Shown: positions 27,401-35,679 of the stretch, one piece after another
How the letters are laid out: each line of letters starts with the position of its first letter
Position numbering within the stretch: position 1 is the first letter of the stretch
DNA from: Streptomyces sp. NBC_01381
GTDB taxonomy: Bacteria; Actinomycetota; Actinomycetes; Streptomycetales; Streptomycetaceae
DNA: 64,000 nucleotides
NCBI RefSeq assembly: GCF_026340305.1
Contig: NZ_JAPEPI010000002.1
Span: forward strand, 744,001 to 808,000
Reading direction: 5' to 3'
The notes under the pieces: model-generated
What the model saw: the letters and a program-made list of their open reading frames with translations, nothing else
Database searches by the model: none
Told to the model about the DNA's origin: nothing
Program-made: the position numbers and the translations under genes

Positions 27401-30400
27401 CGAGGCCGGCTGCCCGTCTTTGCGGGACCTGACGCTGCACGCCCCGCTGTCCCTGCCCGAACACGGTGAGGTCGACCTCCAGGTGCAGGTCGGAGCCGCC
27501 GACGGCAACGGCTGCCCGCTCGACATCTACTCCCGGCCCCACCGCGCCGACGGCACGGCCGAATGGACGCACCACGCCAGTGCCGTCCTCTCCGACGAGG
27601 GGGCGGTGCGGCCGGAGACCACCGGGCCCCTGTACGGCACCGCGTGGCCGCCCGCCGACGCGGAGCGCCTGGACGTGGACGCCCACTACGACACCCTTTC
27701 CGCCGCCGGTCTGGAGTACGGCCCGGCGTTCCAGGGCCTGTCCGACGTATGGCGGCTCGGCGACGAGATCCTCGCGCGGGTCACCCTGCCCGGCCGGCAG
27801 GCGGAGGAGGCCCAGCGGTTCGGGCTGCACCCCGCCCTGCTCGACGCGGCGCTCCAGGCCGCCGCGGTGGACGGCCTCGACGGGCGTACGCCGCTGCCCT
27901 TCTCCTTCGGCGCCGTCACCCTGCACGGCCGCGGCGCGAGCGAGGTGCGGGTGCGCATCGCCCCCACCGGCGCCGACACCTTCACGGTGGAGGCGGCCGA
28001 CGCGTCCGGCACGCCGGTCGCCCGGATCGACTCGCTGCTCGTGCGCCCGGTGACGGCCGGGGATCTCGCCACCCCGGACAGCAGCACGGATGCGCTGCTG
28101 TCCGTCGAGTGGTCCGTGTACGAGGGCGACGCGGACGCCGGGGCGAGCGCTCCGGAAGTGACGCTCCTGAAGGCCGCCGACGCAGGGCCGGACGCCGGTG
28201 ACGAGGCGACCAGGGCCCGGGTGGCGCTGCACGCGACGCTGCGCGAGATGCAGGAGTGGCTCGCGGGGGAGCGGCCCGCATCGGAACGCCTTGTCGTGCT
28301 GACCCGCCGGGCCGTGTCGACCGGCGCCGAGGAGCCCGGCTGCGCCGTCAACCTGACGCACGCGCCGGTGTGGGGTCTGGCACGGGCCGCGCGCGCGGAG
28401 AACCCCGGCCGTGTCTTCCTCATCGACGTCGACGAGGGCGTCGACGTCGACGGTGACGGTGACCTCGACGAGGGCGTTCTCCAGAGCGCGTTGCGGACCG
28501 GGCTGCCTGAACTGGCCGTCCGGGACGGAAAGTTGTACGTGCCCGTCCTGCGTCGGCAGCCGACGGAACCGGTCGCCGATGCGGCCGCGGCCCTCGGTAC
28601 CGGCACCGTCCTGATCACCGGCGGTACGAGCGGGCTCGGCGCCCAGGTGGCCCGGCACGCCGCCGGGCTCGGCGCCCGGCATCTGCTGCTGCTTTCCCGG
28701 CGCGGCCCCGGCGCGGAGGGCATCGACGCGCTGCGGGACGAACTCACTGCGGCCGGCTCGCAGGTGACCGTACGCGCCTGTGACGTGGCCGACCGCGGCC
28801 AGCTGGAGCGGGCACTGCGCGATGCGGTGCCCGCCGGGCATCCGCTGACGGCCGTCGTGCACGCCGCCGGAGTGCTGCACGACGGCGTCATCGAATCGAT
28901 CGACGCGGACGGCCTGGACACGGTGCTGCGGCCGAAGACCGACGCCGCCTGGCATCTGCACGAACTGACCGCGGGCGAGGACCTGTCCGCCTTCGTGGTC
29001 TTCTCCTCGCTGGCGGGCGTGCTCGGCGGAGCGGGACAGGGCAGCTACGGCGCCGCCAACGCCTTCCTCGACGCCCTGATGCGGCAGCGCCGCGGCGCCG
29101 GCCTGCCCGGCCTCTCCCTCGCCTGGGGCCTGTGGGCGGAGGCGACCGGGATGACGGGACACCTCGGCGAAGCGGACCTGGAGCGGATCAACCGCGGCGG
29201 GATCGCCGCCCTCGGCACCGAACAGGGGCTCGGGCTCCTGGACGCCGCACTCACCCGGGACGCGGACGACGCGCTGCTCCTCGCGGCCGCCCTCAACGAG
29301 CCCGTCCTGCGCACCACCGAACCGGGCCTGCTGCCCCCGCTGCTCGCCGGGCTCTTCCCGCCGCGCCGCCGTGTCGCCGTGGCCCGCTCGGGGCGGCCCG
29401 CCGGCGCCGAAGGCCGGGTGGCGCTCGACTCGCGCGACGCGGTGACCGACCGGCTGCGGTACCGCATCGCCCGCACCATGGGCTTCGGCACCGAGGAGAT
29501 CGACGTCGCCGCGCCGCTCGTCGGCCAGGGCCTCGACTCCGTGATGGCCATGCAGATCCGCAGCCTGATCGAGTCGGACTTCGGCCAGGCCCTGCCGGTC
29601 GCGTCGATGTTCAACGGCGCCAGTGTCGAGAGCATCGCCGACCAGCTCATCGCGGGCGCCGGGCAGACCGTCGCGAGGGATGCCGGATCCGGCCAGGACA
29701 CGGCCGAGGACGCCGAGGAGGTCGCGGAGGTCGTACGCCATCCGGCCACCCGGGACGTCGTACGGCTTCTCCGTTCCGAGCAGCACGGCACGCCGAGCGT
29801 CACCCACCACATCGGCCTCGCCGTGCGGCTCACCGCCCCGACGACCCGCGACCGCATCGGCGAGGTGATCGCCTCGCTCGCCGCACGGCACGCCGCGCTG
29901 CGCACCGCGATCGTCCAGGACGCCGACGGCGGACAGCAGTTGGAGGTACGTCGTTCCCTCGAAGGCGACCTGGTGCGCTGGTCGGCGGTGGACGAGGGCA
30001 CGGACGTGGACGAGCGGCTGCGCGAGCTGATGGAGCCGCCGTTCGACCTCGCGCTCGCCCCGCTGTGGCGGTTCGAGCTGCTCGCGTACCCGTCGGGCGA
30101 GCAGGTGCTCGTCTTCGGCGCGCACCACGCTGTCTCCGACCTGGCCTCGTTGATGCTGGTGGCGCACGGCCTCGGCGCAGGGCTCGGCGGCACCGAGCCG
30201 CCCGCCGCCGTCACCAACCGCGACATCGACCTGCTGCTGCGGGCGCAGGCCGCGCGCCCGGCGGACGAGCGAAGCCCCGCCGCCGACTGGCGTGCGGACT
30301 TCGCGGGGGCCGGGCGCCTCGACCTGGAGCTGGCCGGGCCGCGGCCCGCGGAGCGGTCGTTCCGCTCGGCCATGCATCTGGCAGACCTGCCGCAGGACCT

Positions 30401-32660
30401 CCAGGAGCGGGTGGCCGCACGGGCGAACCGCCTCGGCATCACACCGGCCGCCTTCTGGCTCGGCGTCCTGACGGTGCACCTCGCCCGGGTGCGTGACCGG
30501 AACAGGTTCGTCCTCGCGGTCCCCGTCGACACCCGGCTGCATGTGAACGCGCTCGACGCGGTCGGCTACTTCGGTCTGCCCATTCCGTACGCCGCACAGG
30601 TGGAGACGGGGGAGTCCGCCGTCGACGTCCTTCGACGCACCGACAGCCGGCTCAGCCGGGTCCTGGAGCGCGGCGTCACGTTCTTCGACGCGATGTCCGC
30701 CCTCGTCCAGGAAGGCCTGTACCGCAAGGACGCGCCGCTCGTGGAGGTCTACTTCAACTACATGCCGCCGCAGGCGGGTGCCGCGGAGGGCCTGCGGATC
30801 GTCCCGGCGGGCACCGGACACTCCGACCTCGACCTGATGGTCACGGTGATGCCGGGCCTCGGGAAGGTCGGCCTTGAGTACAACGTCGACGTCCTCGACG
30901 AGGCGAGCTGCGCGGACCTCGGCCGTGACTTCCTCGCACTGGCCGCCGAGATCGCCGACGCGCCCGACACGTTCGTCGCGCTGCCGGAAGGATCACCTGT
31001 GGTGGCCTCCGAGCCCGAACCTGCGGTCAGCAGCGGCCAGATCGCCGTCGCCGCCACCTTCGCCCTCGGCAACCTCCCGGCGATGCTGTCCGTCGCGCTG
31101 GAGGACACCGGAGTCGACGGCGGCCCCTTCGAGGTGGCAGAGGCGCCGTACCACCAGGTCCTGGCGAGCCTGCACGACCCGGGCAGCGTCCTCGCCCAGC
31201 CGTCGACCGCCGCGGGCCTTGTCCTGCTGCGGCCCTGCGACCTGACGCGCTTCGCGGACGGGGACGGGGGCAGCGGACTTCTCGACCAGCTCGCCGACGA
31301 GTACCCGGCCGCCCTGCGCGCCCTCGCCGACCGCACCCGCAAGCCGCTCGTCGTGGCCTTCCTGCCGGAGCGCTCCGACGACGAACGGCTGCGCGCCTGG
31401 GAGCGGAAGGTGACCGAACAGCTCGAGGACCGGCCGGGCATCGCCGTACTGCCGTCGGACTCGTGGGGCGACGACGAGTACCCGGTGGACGACGTGTTCG
31501 ACGCGCACACCGACGACATCGCCCATCTGCCGTTCCAGGACGAGTTCCAGGCCGTCGTCGCGCTGCGCCTGGCCGACACCGTCTGGAACATCCGCCGCCG
31601 CGCCCCCAAGGTGATCGTCGTCGACGGCGACGAGACGCTGTGGAGCGGCGTGGCCGGTGAGATCGGCCCCGACAACGTCGACTTCGGCGGGGCCCGCTCG
31701 CTGCTCGCCCGGCGGCTGCTGCAGTGGCGGGAGGCCGGCGTACTGCTCGCCCTGGTCTCCAACAACGACGAGGAGACGGTGTACCGCATCCTCGACCGGC
31801 CCGAAAGCCCGCTGCGCCGCGAGCACTTCGCGGCGATCTCCGCGGCGTGGGAGCCGAAGTGGACCCGGATCGTGAAGATCGCCGAGGAGCTGCGGCTCGG
31901 TCTCGACAGCTTCCTGTTCCTCGACGACAACCCCGTAGAGATCGCCGGGGTGCGCACCCAGCTGCCCGAGGTGCTCTGCGTCACCTGCCCGGGCGCCGGT
32001 GAACTCGGCGACTTCGTAGGCCGGTTGTGGCCGGTGGTGCCGCGCGCGGCGACGGCGGAGGACGCCGCCCGTGCCGCGTTCTACCAGCAGGAGCAGGTGC
32101 GCGACGAGGCCCGCGCGCAGATGAGCTTCGCGCAGTTCCTGGCCGACCTCCAGCTCGAACTCGACATCGAGCCGGTCTCCGCTCAGACGGCGGAGCGGAC
32201 GATCCAACTGAGCCGCCGCACCAACCAGTTCAACCTGCGGCCCCGTCCCCTGGACGCGGCCGAACTGGAGCGGCTCGGCAAGGAGGGCGAGGTGTGGACG
32301 GCGACCGCGCGCGACCGGTTCGGCGCGTACGGACAGATCGGCGTCCTGGCCGTCGAACCGCACGGCGACGCACTCGAAGTGGTGGCCTGGATGATGAGCT
32401 GCCGCGTGCTCGGCCGCGGCGTGGAGGACCGGCTGCTGCAGTGGCTGGCCGACCGGGCCGAGGCCAACGGGTGCCGCACGGTGCGCCTCATAGCCGACAA
32501 CACGCCCCGCAACATCCCCGCGCGTCGCCTGGTCTCGAGGCTCGGCGGCGGCGAGGTCGAGGCACCGCGCCTGGAGACGACGGTGGCGTTGGCGCAACTC
32601 CGGGAGTTCCGTTCCTGGAACCCCGGATCGGAAATCGCAGCGGAGGTCAGCAATGTCTGA
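24492..32660 (+). CDS. Type I PKS 2: one module, condensation domain, FkbH-like domain
   Basis: 2722 aa, ATG 24492, 11 bp after PKS1. An N-terminal docking helix (TEDELLKYLKAVSEEL) precedes KS (TACSSS, 24.6-25.8 kb), methylmalonyl AT (GHSQGE, YASH), DH (DHGVFGTVLLP; HPALLDAAL), KR with LHD in place of LDD but Ser, Tyr and Lys kept, and ACP (GQGLDSVMAM, about 29.53 kb). Two non-PKS domains follow. One is an NRPS-type condensation domain (29.74-30.99 kb) whose HHxxxDG is HHAVSDL, retaining the second His. The other is an FkbH-like HAD domain (31.0-32.66 kb) with VDGDETLW and LFLDDNP. FkbH proteins charge an ACP with glycerate from 1,3-bisphosphoglycerate. No methoxymalonyl tailoring genes are seen, so a glyceryl unit itself is probably used. 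The stop overlaps PKS3 by 8 bp. Confidence 0.9.
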   Translation: MPTEDELLKYLKAVSEELHVTRGRLQAVEGRRDEPVAIVGMSCRLPGGVSSPDHLWDVVVKGQDAIGEFPADRGWDVDALYDPEPGNPGKTYTRSGGFLHDAADFDPAFFGITPREAQGMDPQQRLMLEASWQALESAGINPQTLKDSRTGVFAGSFHHDYDPGGGSVGSLVSGRVSYTLGLQGPAVTVDTACSSSLVALHQAVRSLRDGESTLALAGGVTVLSTPGVFVEFSRQRGLAADGRCKSYATAADGTGWGEGVGVLVLERLSDAERNGHRVLAVVRGTAVNQDGASNGQTAPNGPAQQRVIQDALASARLSADDVDVVEGHGTGTTLGDPIEAQALLATYGQGRGEDRPLWLGSLKSNIGHTQAAAGVAGIIKMVQAIRHGVLPSTLHVDEPSQHVDWTEGQVRLLTENRPWPRTDRPRRAGVSSFGYSGTNAHVIIEAAPVAEETPPAADPVRDGGALPWVLSGRSEAALAEQATRLLARVTEGSELDPRDVAHSLVHGRATLEHRAVVLGGDGSELAARLGELAAGSPGTSVVEGRARSGASGGAVFVFPGQGSQWVGMARELLEFSPVFAGRMAECAAALDPYVDGWSLLDVVREGDEGAFRRVDVVQPVLFAVMVSLAELWRSLGVRPSAVVGHSQGEIAAACVAGGLSLDDAARVVALRSRAILKLSGRGGMVSVLAPEAQVIGRLSDGLQIAVVNGPEQVVVSGAPDELDALMAGCEADGIQARRIAVDYASHSPQVEDLKAELLDVLDGIEPRTGQVPLFSTVSGEAIDTATMDAEYWFTNLRQTVRFDAALQSLLEAGHRVFVEASPHPVLLGAVSQNADHSRTAGVTAVGTLRREEGEEARLLQNLAELFVAGVDVDWSPWVAGGRPVELPTYAFQRRRYWQPAATTADVGSAGLAAVRHPLLGAAVRLAGSDDIVLTGRISRATHPWLADHGVFGTVLLPGTAFVELALRAGDEAGCPSLRDLTLHAPLSLPEHGEVDLQVQVGAADGNGCPLDIYSRPHRADGTAEWTHHASAVLSDEGAVRPETTGPLYGTAWPPADAERLDVDAHYDTLSAAGLEYGPAFQGLSDVWRLGDEILARVTLPGRQAEEAQRFGLHPALLDAALQAAAVDGLDGRTPLPFSFGAVTLHGRGASEVRVRIAPTGADTFTVEAADASGTPVARIDSLLVRPVTAGDLATPDSSTDALLSVEWSVYEGDADAGASAPEVTLLKAADAGPDAGDEATRARVALHATLREMQEWLAGERPASERLVVLTRRAVSTGAEEPGCAVNLTHAPVWGLARAARAENPGRVFLIDVDEGVDVDGDGDLDEGVLQSALRTGLPELAVRDGKLYVPVLRRQPTEPVADAAAALGTGTVLITGGTSGLGAQVARHAAGLGARHLLLLSRRGPGAEGIDALRDELTAAGSQVTVRACDVADRGQLERALRDAVPAGHPLTAVVHAAGVLHDGVIESIDADGLDTVLRPKTDAAWHLHELTAGEDLSAFVVFSSLAGVLGGAGQGSYGAANAFLDALMRQRRGAGLPGLSLAWGLWAEATGMTGHLGEADLERINRGGIAALGTEQGLGLLDAALTRDADDALLLAAALNEPVLRTTEPGLLPPLLAGLFPPRRRVAVARSGRPAGAEGRVALDSRDAVTDRLRYRIARTMGFGTEEIDVAAPLVGQGLDSVMAMQIRSLIESDFGQALPVASMFNGASVESIADQLIAGAGQTVARDAGSGQDTAEDAEEVAEVVRHPATRDVVRLLRSEQHGTPSVTHHIGLAVRLTAPTTRDRIGEVIASLAARHAALRTAIVQDADGGQQLEVRRSLEGDLVRWSAVDEGTDVDERLRELMEPPFDLALAPLWRFELLAYPSGEQVLVFGAHHAVSDLASLMLVAHGLGAGLGGTEPPAAVTNRDIDLLLRAQAARPADERSPAADWRADFAGAGRLDLELAGPRPAERSFRSAMHLADLPQDLQERVAARANRLGITPAAFWLGVLTVHLARVRDRNRFVLAVPVDTRLHVNALDAVGYFGLPIPYAAQVETGESAVDVLRRTDSRLSRVLERGVTFFDAMSALVQEGLYRKDAPLVEVYFNYMPPQAGAAEGLRIVPAGTGHSDLDLMVTVMPGLGKVGLEYNVDVLDEASCADLGRDFLALAAEIADAPDTFVALPEGSPVVASEPEPAVSSGQIAVAATFALGNLPAMLSVALEDTGVDGGPFEVAEAPYHQVLASLHDPGSVLAQPSTAAGLVLLRPCDLTRFADGDGGSGLLDQLADEYPAALRALADRTRKPLVVAFLPERSDDERLRAWERKVTEQLEDRPGIAVLPSDSWGDDEYPVDDVFDAHTDDIAHLPFQDEFQAVVALRLADTVWNIRRRAPKVIVVDGDETLWSGVAGEIGPDNVDFGGARSLLARRLLQWREAGVLLALVSNNDEETVYRILDRPESPLRREHFAAISAAWEPKWTRIVKIAEELRLGLDSFLFLDDNPVEIAGVRTQLPEVLCVTCPGAGELGDFVGRLWPVVPRAATAEDAARAAFYQQEQVRDEARAQMSFAQFLADLQLELDIEPVSAQTAERTIQLSRRTNQFNLRPRPLDAAELERLGKEGEVWTATARDRFGAYGQIGVLAVEPHGDALEVVAWMMSCRVLGRGVEDRLLQWLADRAEANGCRTVRLIADNTPRNIPARRLVSRLGGGEVEAPRLETTVALAQLREFRSWNPGSEIAAEVSNV

Positions 32661-35600
32661 GGCGGGCAGCGGCACAAGCCGCAACCGCAGTGTCAACCGT
32701 CGGCCCGAGGAAGAGGTGATCGAACGGCGCGGCCCGGGCCGCGCCCAGGCCTCCGACCTCCTGGCCCGCTTCCGCAGGCCGGCGGGGACCGCCGCGGCGG
32801 GGCCGAAGGCGAGCGGGGGCTCGACGGCGAGCGAGGGCCTGATGGCGGGCGATGACTTGAAGGTGAGCGGGGGTCCGACGGGCACCGGCCCGACGGCGAC
32901 CGACGGCTTGACGGCGGGCGATGGCCTGATGGCGAGTGACGGCTCGACGGCCACCGACGGCTCGACAACGAGCGGGCGCTTGAAGGCGACCGCTGGCTCG
33001 ACGGCGAGCGAGGGCTTGATGGTGAGCGAGGGCTTGATGGTGAGCGAGGGCCTGAAGGTGAGCGAGGGTTCGACGGCCACCGGCTCGACGACGACCGACG
33101 GCTTGATGGCGAGCGATGGTCTGATGGCGAGTGACGGCTCGACGGCGACCGACGGCTTGATGGCGAGCGATGGTCTGATGGCGAGTGACGGCTCGACGGC
33201 CACCGACGGCTCGACAGCGAGCGGGCGCTTGAAGGCGACCGCTGGCTCGACGGCGAGCGATGGTCTGAAGGTGAGCGACGGCTCGACGGCAGCCGACGGC
33301 TCGACAGCGAGCGGGGGCTCGAAGGCGAGCCATGGCCCGACGGCCACCGGGAGCTCGATGGCCACCGAGGCCACGGGACACCGCAGCGTCGAACAGCTCG
33401 CCGCGGACATCGCGGCGCGCGCCGCCCGTTTCCTGCCGGGCAGCACGACGGACATTGGCACCGACCTGTTCGACGCCGGGCTCTCGTCGGTCGACGCCGT
33501 CGAACTCGTCGCACTGATGGCCCGCGAACTGGGCGTAAGCGTCAGCCTCGACGACGTCTTCGCGGACGCCCGCCCCCGCCGCATCGCCCAGCGCTGGGCC
33601 GAGGCGGCAGGACTGCCCGTTGAGGCGGCGGGCAGCGCGCCCGCGGCACCGGCGGTCACCGCACCCGCGGCCACTGCGGCACCGGCGGTCACCGCACCCG
33701 CGGCCACCGCCGCACCGGCGGCCACCGCACCCGCGCCCACCGCCGCACCGCCGACGATCGAGCCGACCACCACCATCGTCGCCGCCGCTCCGCGTGCCGA
33801 AGGCCTGCACGAGGACCTGGAGATGATCCTGGCCGACCTCGCGCTTGCCGACCGGCTGCCCTTCAGCCGGCAGGCCGATGCCGTGGTCCCGCGCCGGATC
33901 CTGCTCACCGGGGCCACCGGCTACCTCGGCAGCCACATGCTGCTCGACCTGCTGCGGCAGGGGGACGCCCATGTCGTGTGCCTGGTGCGCGGCGCGGACG
34001 ACGCGGCCGCCGAACGGCGCCTCGCCGACGCCCTGGCCAGCTTCGACCAGCCGTGGTCGTCCGAGGTGCGGCGGCGGGTCACGGTGCTCGCCGCCGACCT
34101 GCGGCAGCCGCGCCTCGGCCTGACGCAGGACCGCTGGGAGAGCCTGGCCCAGGACATCGACTCCATCGTCAACGTGGCCGCCGCGGTCGACTTCCTGCGC
34201 GGCTACCCCTCGCTGCGGCAGACCAATGTGATCGGCCCGCTGGTCCTCGCGGAGCTGGCGATGACCGGGCGGACCAAGCCGCTGCACCACATCTCGTCCG
34301 TCGCCGTGTTCAACGAGGTCGGCATCGAGAAGATGGGCGAGGACGACCCGGTCGCCCACATCGACCGGCTCTTCGCGGGCTACGACAAGTCGAAGTGGGC
34401 CGCCGAGGCCGTACTGCGGCGGGCCCGCGAACACGGCCTGACCGTGACGTTCCTGCGCCCCGGCGCCATCGGCGGCCACACCCGCACCGGCGTCTACAAC
34501 CCGCGCGACCTCAGCACCGGCCTGATCGGGGCGTTCTCCCGCTACCGGACCGTGCCCGCCTTCAAGTTCATGAACCTGGCGCCGGTCGACTGGATCAGCC
34601 GCACCGCGGCCGCGGTCGTCTTCGACCCCAAGGCGTGGGGCCAGAACTACAACTTGACCGGCCGCGCCGAGACGCTGCCCGAACTGGTCAAGGACATGAA
34701 GCTGGCCGGGATGAACGTGCGCGTGGCCGGCTGGCAGGACTGGCGCGACGACCTGCTGCGCCGGCACGCCGCGGAGCCGGTGCCGGAGCTCGACTTCCTG
34801 ATCCGGATCCTGAGCAGCCCCACCGCGATGAAGCTGTTCGAGGCGCTGATGTTCGGCCCCGAGGCCGGCTCTGAGCGCACCGAGGCGTTCCTTGCCAGGC
34901 ACCGGCTCCCGATGGCCGAACGGTACGGCTCCCAGGCCCAGTTGAAGGCCTTCGAGCGGATGGCGAAGGACGGCATCGCGCGGCTGCCCAGCCGTGAGGA
35001 CCCGCCCTACCTGTCGTTCCGCGAGCGTACGAAGGGTCATGTCGGCCCGGTCGGCGAGGACCGCGACACCAAGTGCCGGATGGCGCTCACGCTGTCCATC
35101 GCGAGCATGTATCAGGTCGTACGGCACCGGAAGATCGACGTACGCGGCGAGGTGACCTGCGAGCGGCTGCACCCGGAGCCGCTGACGGTGGCGGCGGGCG
35201 AGATCTGGGTCCGCCCCGACGAGGGCGTCCCGCTGCAGCACGGCAGCGACCATCCGCTGCTCCGCTACCGCCTTGTCCTCGTCGACAGGGACGGCGGCCG
35301 CTGGTGGCTTGAGGGCTGGAAGACGGCCCGCGCGAGCCGCGACTTCTGGAAGCAGACCCGGACCATCGACGTCACCATCGGCCGCGAGGGCGAGCCCGCG
35401 AGCCTGGCCGGTGTCGTCAAGGTGCCCGCCAAGAGCTATGTCCCGGACCAGATCGACGGGATCCGCGTCGACCCGAAGCTGACGCCGCAGGAGCAGCGGC
35501 TCGCCAAGCTGGCGTGGCTCTCGTGGTTCTTCGTCCAGGTGGGCATGGGGCTCGCGGAGCCGACCCTGCGCGCGGGCGCCGAACTCCTCGACCTGCGCAA

Positions 35601-35679
35601 GGACGCGATCGACCGGGACAAGGGCAAGCTGGAACGCAAGATCAGGAAGCTGATGATCAAGAGGGAGCAGACCCGATGA
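32653..35679 (+). CDS. PKS 3: repeat region, ACP, thioester reductase, unknown domain
   Basis: 1008 aa, overlapping PKS2 by 8 bp. Residues about 55-240 are a hexapeptide repeat (LMASDG, STATDG types). An ACP follows (about 247-316) with GLSSVDAVEL, the phosphopantetheine Ser being kept although the preceding Asp is Ser. After an Ala/Pro-rich linker comes an extended-SDR thioester reductase (about 414-750) with TGATGYLGS and catalytic YDKSK. Such domains release an acyl-ACP as an aldehyde or alcohol using NAD(P)H. The last 220 residues (from LSFRERTKGH) form a domain I do not recognise; a vague likeness to the middle part of large GMC-oxidase/hydrolase proteins is memory only. Its ACP is the obvious partner for the upstream FkbH and C domains. 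Confidence 0.85.
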   Translation: MSEAGSGTSRNRSVNRRPEEEVIERRGPGRAQASDLLARFRRPAGTAAAGPKASGGSTASEGLMAGDDLKVSGGPTGTGPTATDGLTAGDGLMASDGSTATDGSTTSGRLKATAGSTASEGLMVSEGLMVSEGLKVSEGSTATGSTTTDGLMASDGLMASDGSTATDGLMASDGLMASDGSTATDGSTASGRLKATAGSTASDGLKVSDGSTAADGSTASGGSKASHGPTATGSSMATEATGHRSVEQLAADIAARAARFLPGSTTDIGTDLFDAGLSSVDAVELVALMARELGVSVSLDDVFADARPRRIAQRWAEAAGLPVEAAGSAPAAPAVTAPAATAAPAVTAPAATAAPAATAPAPTAAPPTIEPTTTIVAAAPRAEGLHEDLEMILADLALADRLPFSRQADAVVPRRILLTGATGYLGSHMLLDLLRQGDAHVVCLVRGADDAAAERRLADALASFDQPWSSEVRRRVTVLAADLRQPRLGLTQDRWESLAQDIDSIVNVAAAVDFLRGYPSLRQTNVIGPLVLAELAMTGRTKPLHHISSVAVFNEVGIEKMGEDDPVAHIDRLFAGYDKSKWAAEAVLRRAREHGLTVTFLRPGAIGGHTRTGVYNPRDLSTGLIGAFSRYRTVPAFKFMNLAPVDWISRTAAAVVFDPKAWGQNYNLTGRAETLPELVKDMKLAGMNVRVAGWQDWRDDLLRRHAAEPVPELDFLIRILSSPTAMKLFEALMFGPEAGSERTEAFLARHRLPMAERYGSQAQLKAFERMAKDGIARLPSREDPPYLSFRERTKGHVGPVGEDRDTKCRMALTLSIASMYQVVRHRKIDVRGEVTCERLHPEPLTVAAGEIWVRPDEGVPLQHGSDHPLLRYRLVLVDRDGGRWWLEGWKTARASRDFWKQTRTIDVTIGREGEPASLAGVVKVPAKSYVPDQIDGIRVDPKLTPQEQRLAKLAWLSWFFVQVGMGLAEPTLRAGAELLDLRKDAIDRDKGKLERKIRKLMIKREQTR
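32815..33372 (+). repeat. 18-bp minisatellite coding for a hexapeptide
   Basis: About 30 in-frame units of the pattern (L/S)-(M/T/K)-(A/V)-(S/T)-(D/E)-G, for example LMASDG, STATDG, LMVSEG and LKATAG, with longer blocks duplicated. It separates the PKS3 N-terminus from its ACP. Gly/Ser/Thr/Asp content predicts a disordered linker. Confidence 0.9.
33643..33760 (+). repeat. 33-bp Ala/Pro/Thr linker repeat
   Basis: Three and a half in-frame copies of an 11-residue unit (AAPAVTAPAAT) lie between the ACP and the reductase of PKS3, a typical flexible interdomain linker. Confidence 0.8.

Noticed and set aside
32815..33372. Assembly artefact or non-coding minisatellite in PKS3
   Set aside because: The frame stays open through every unit and the reading continues into a good ACP, so it is treated as coding, although long-read confirmation would help.
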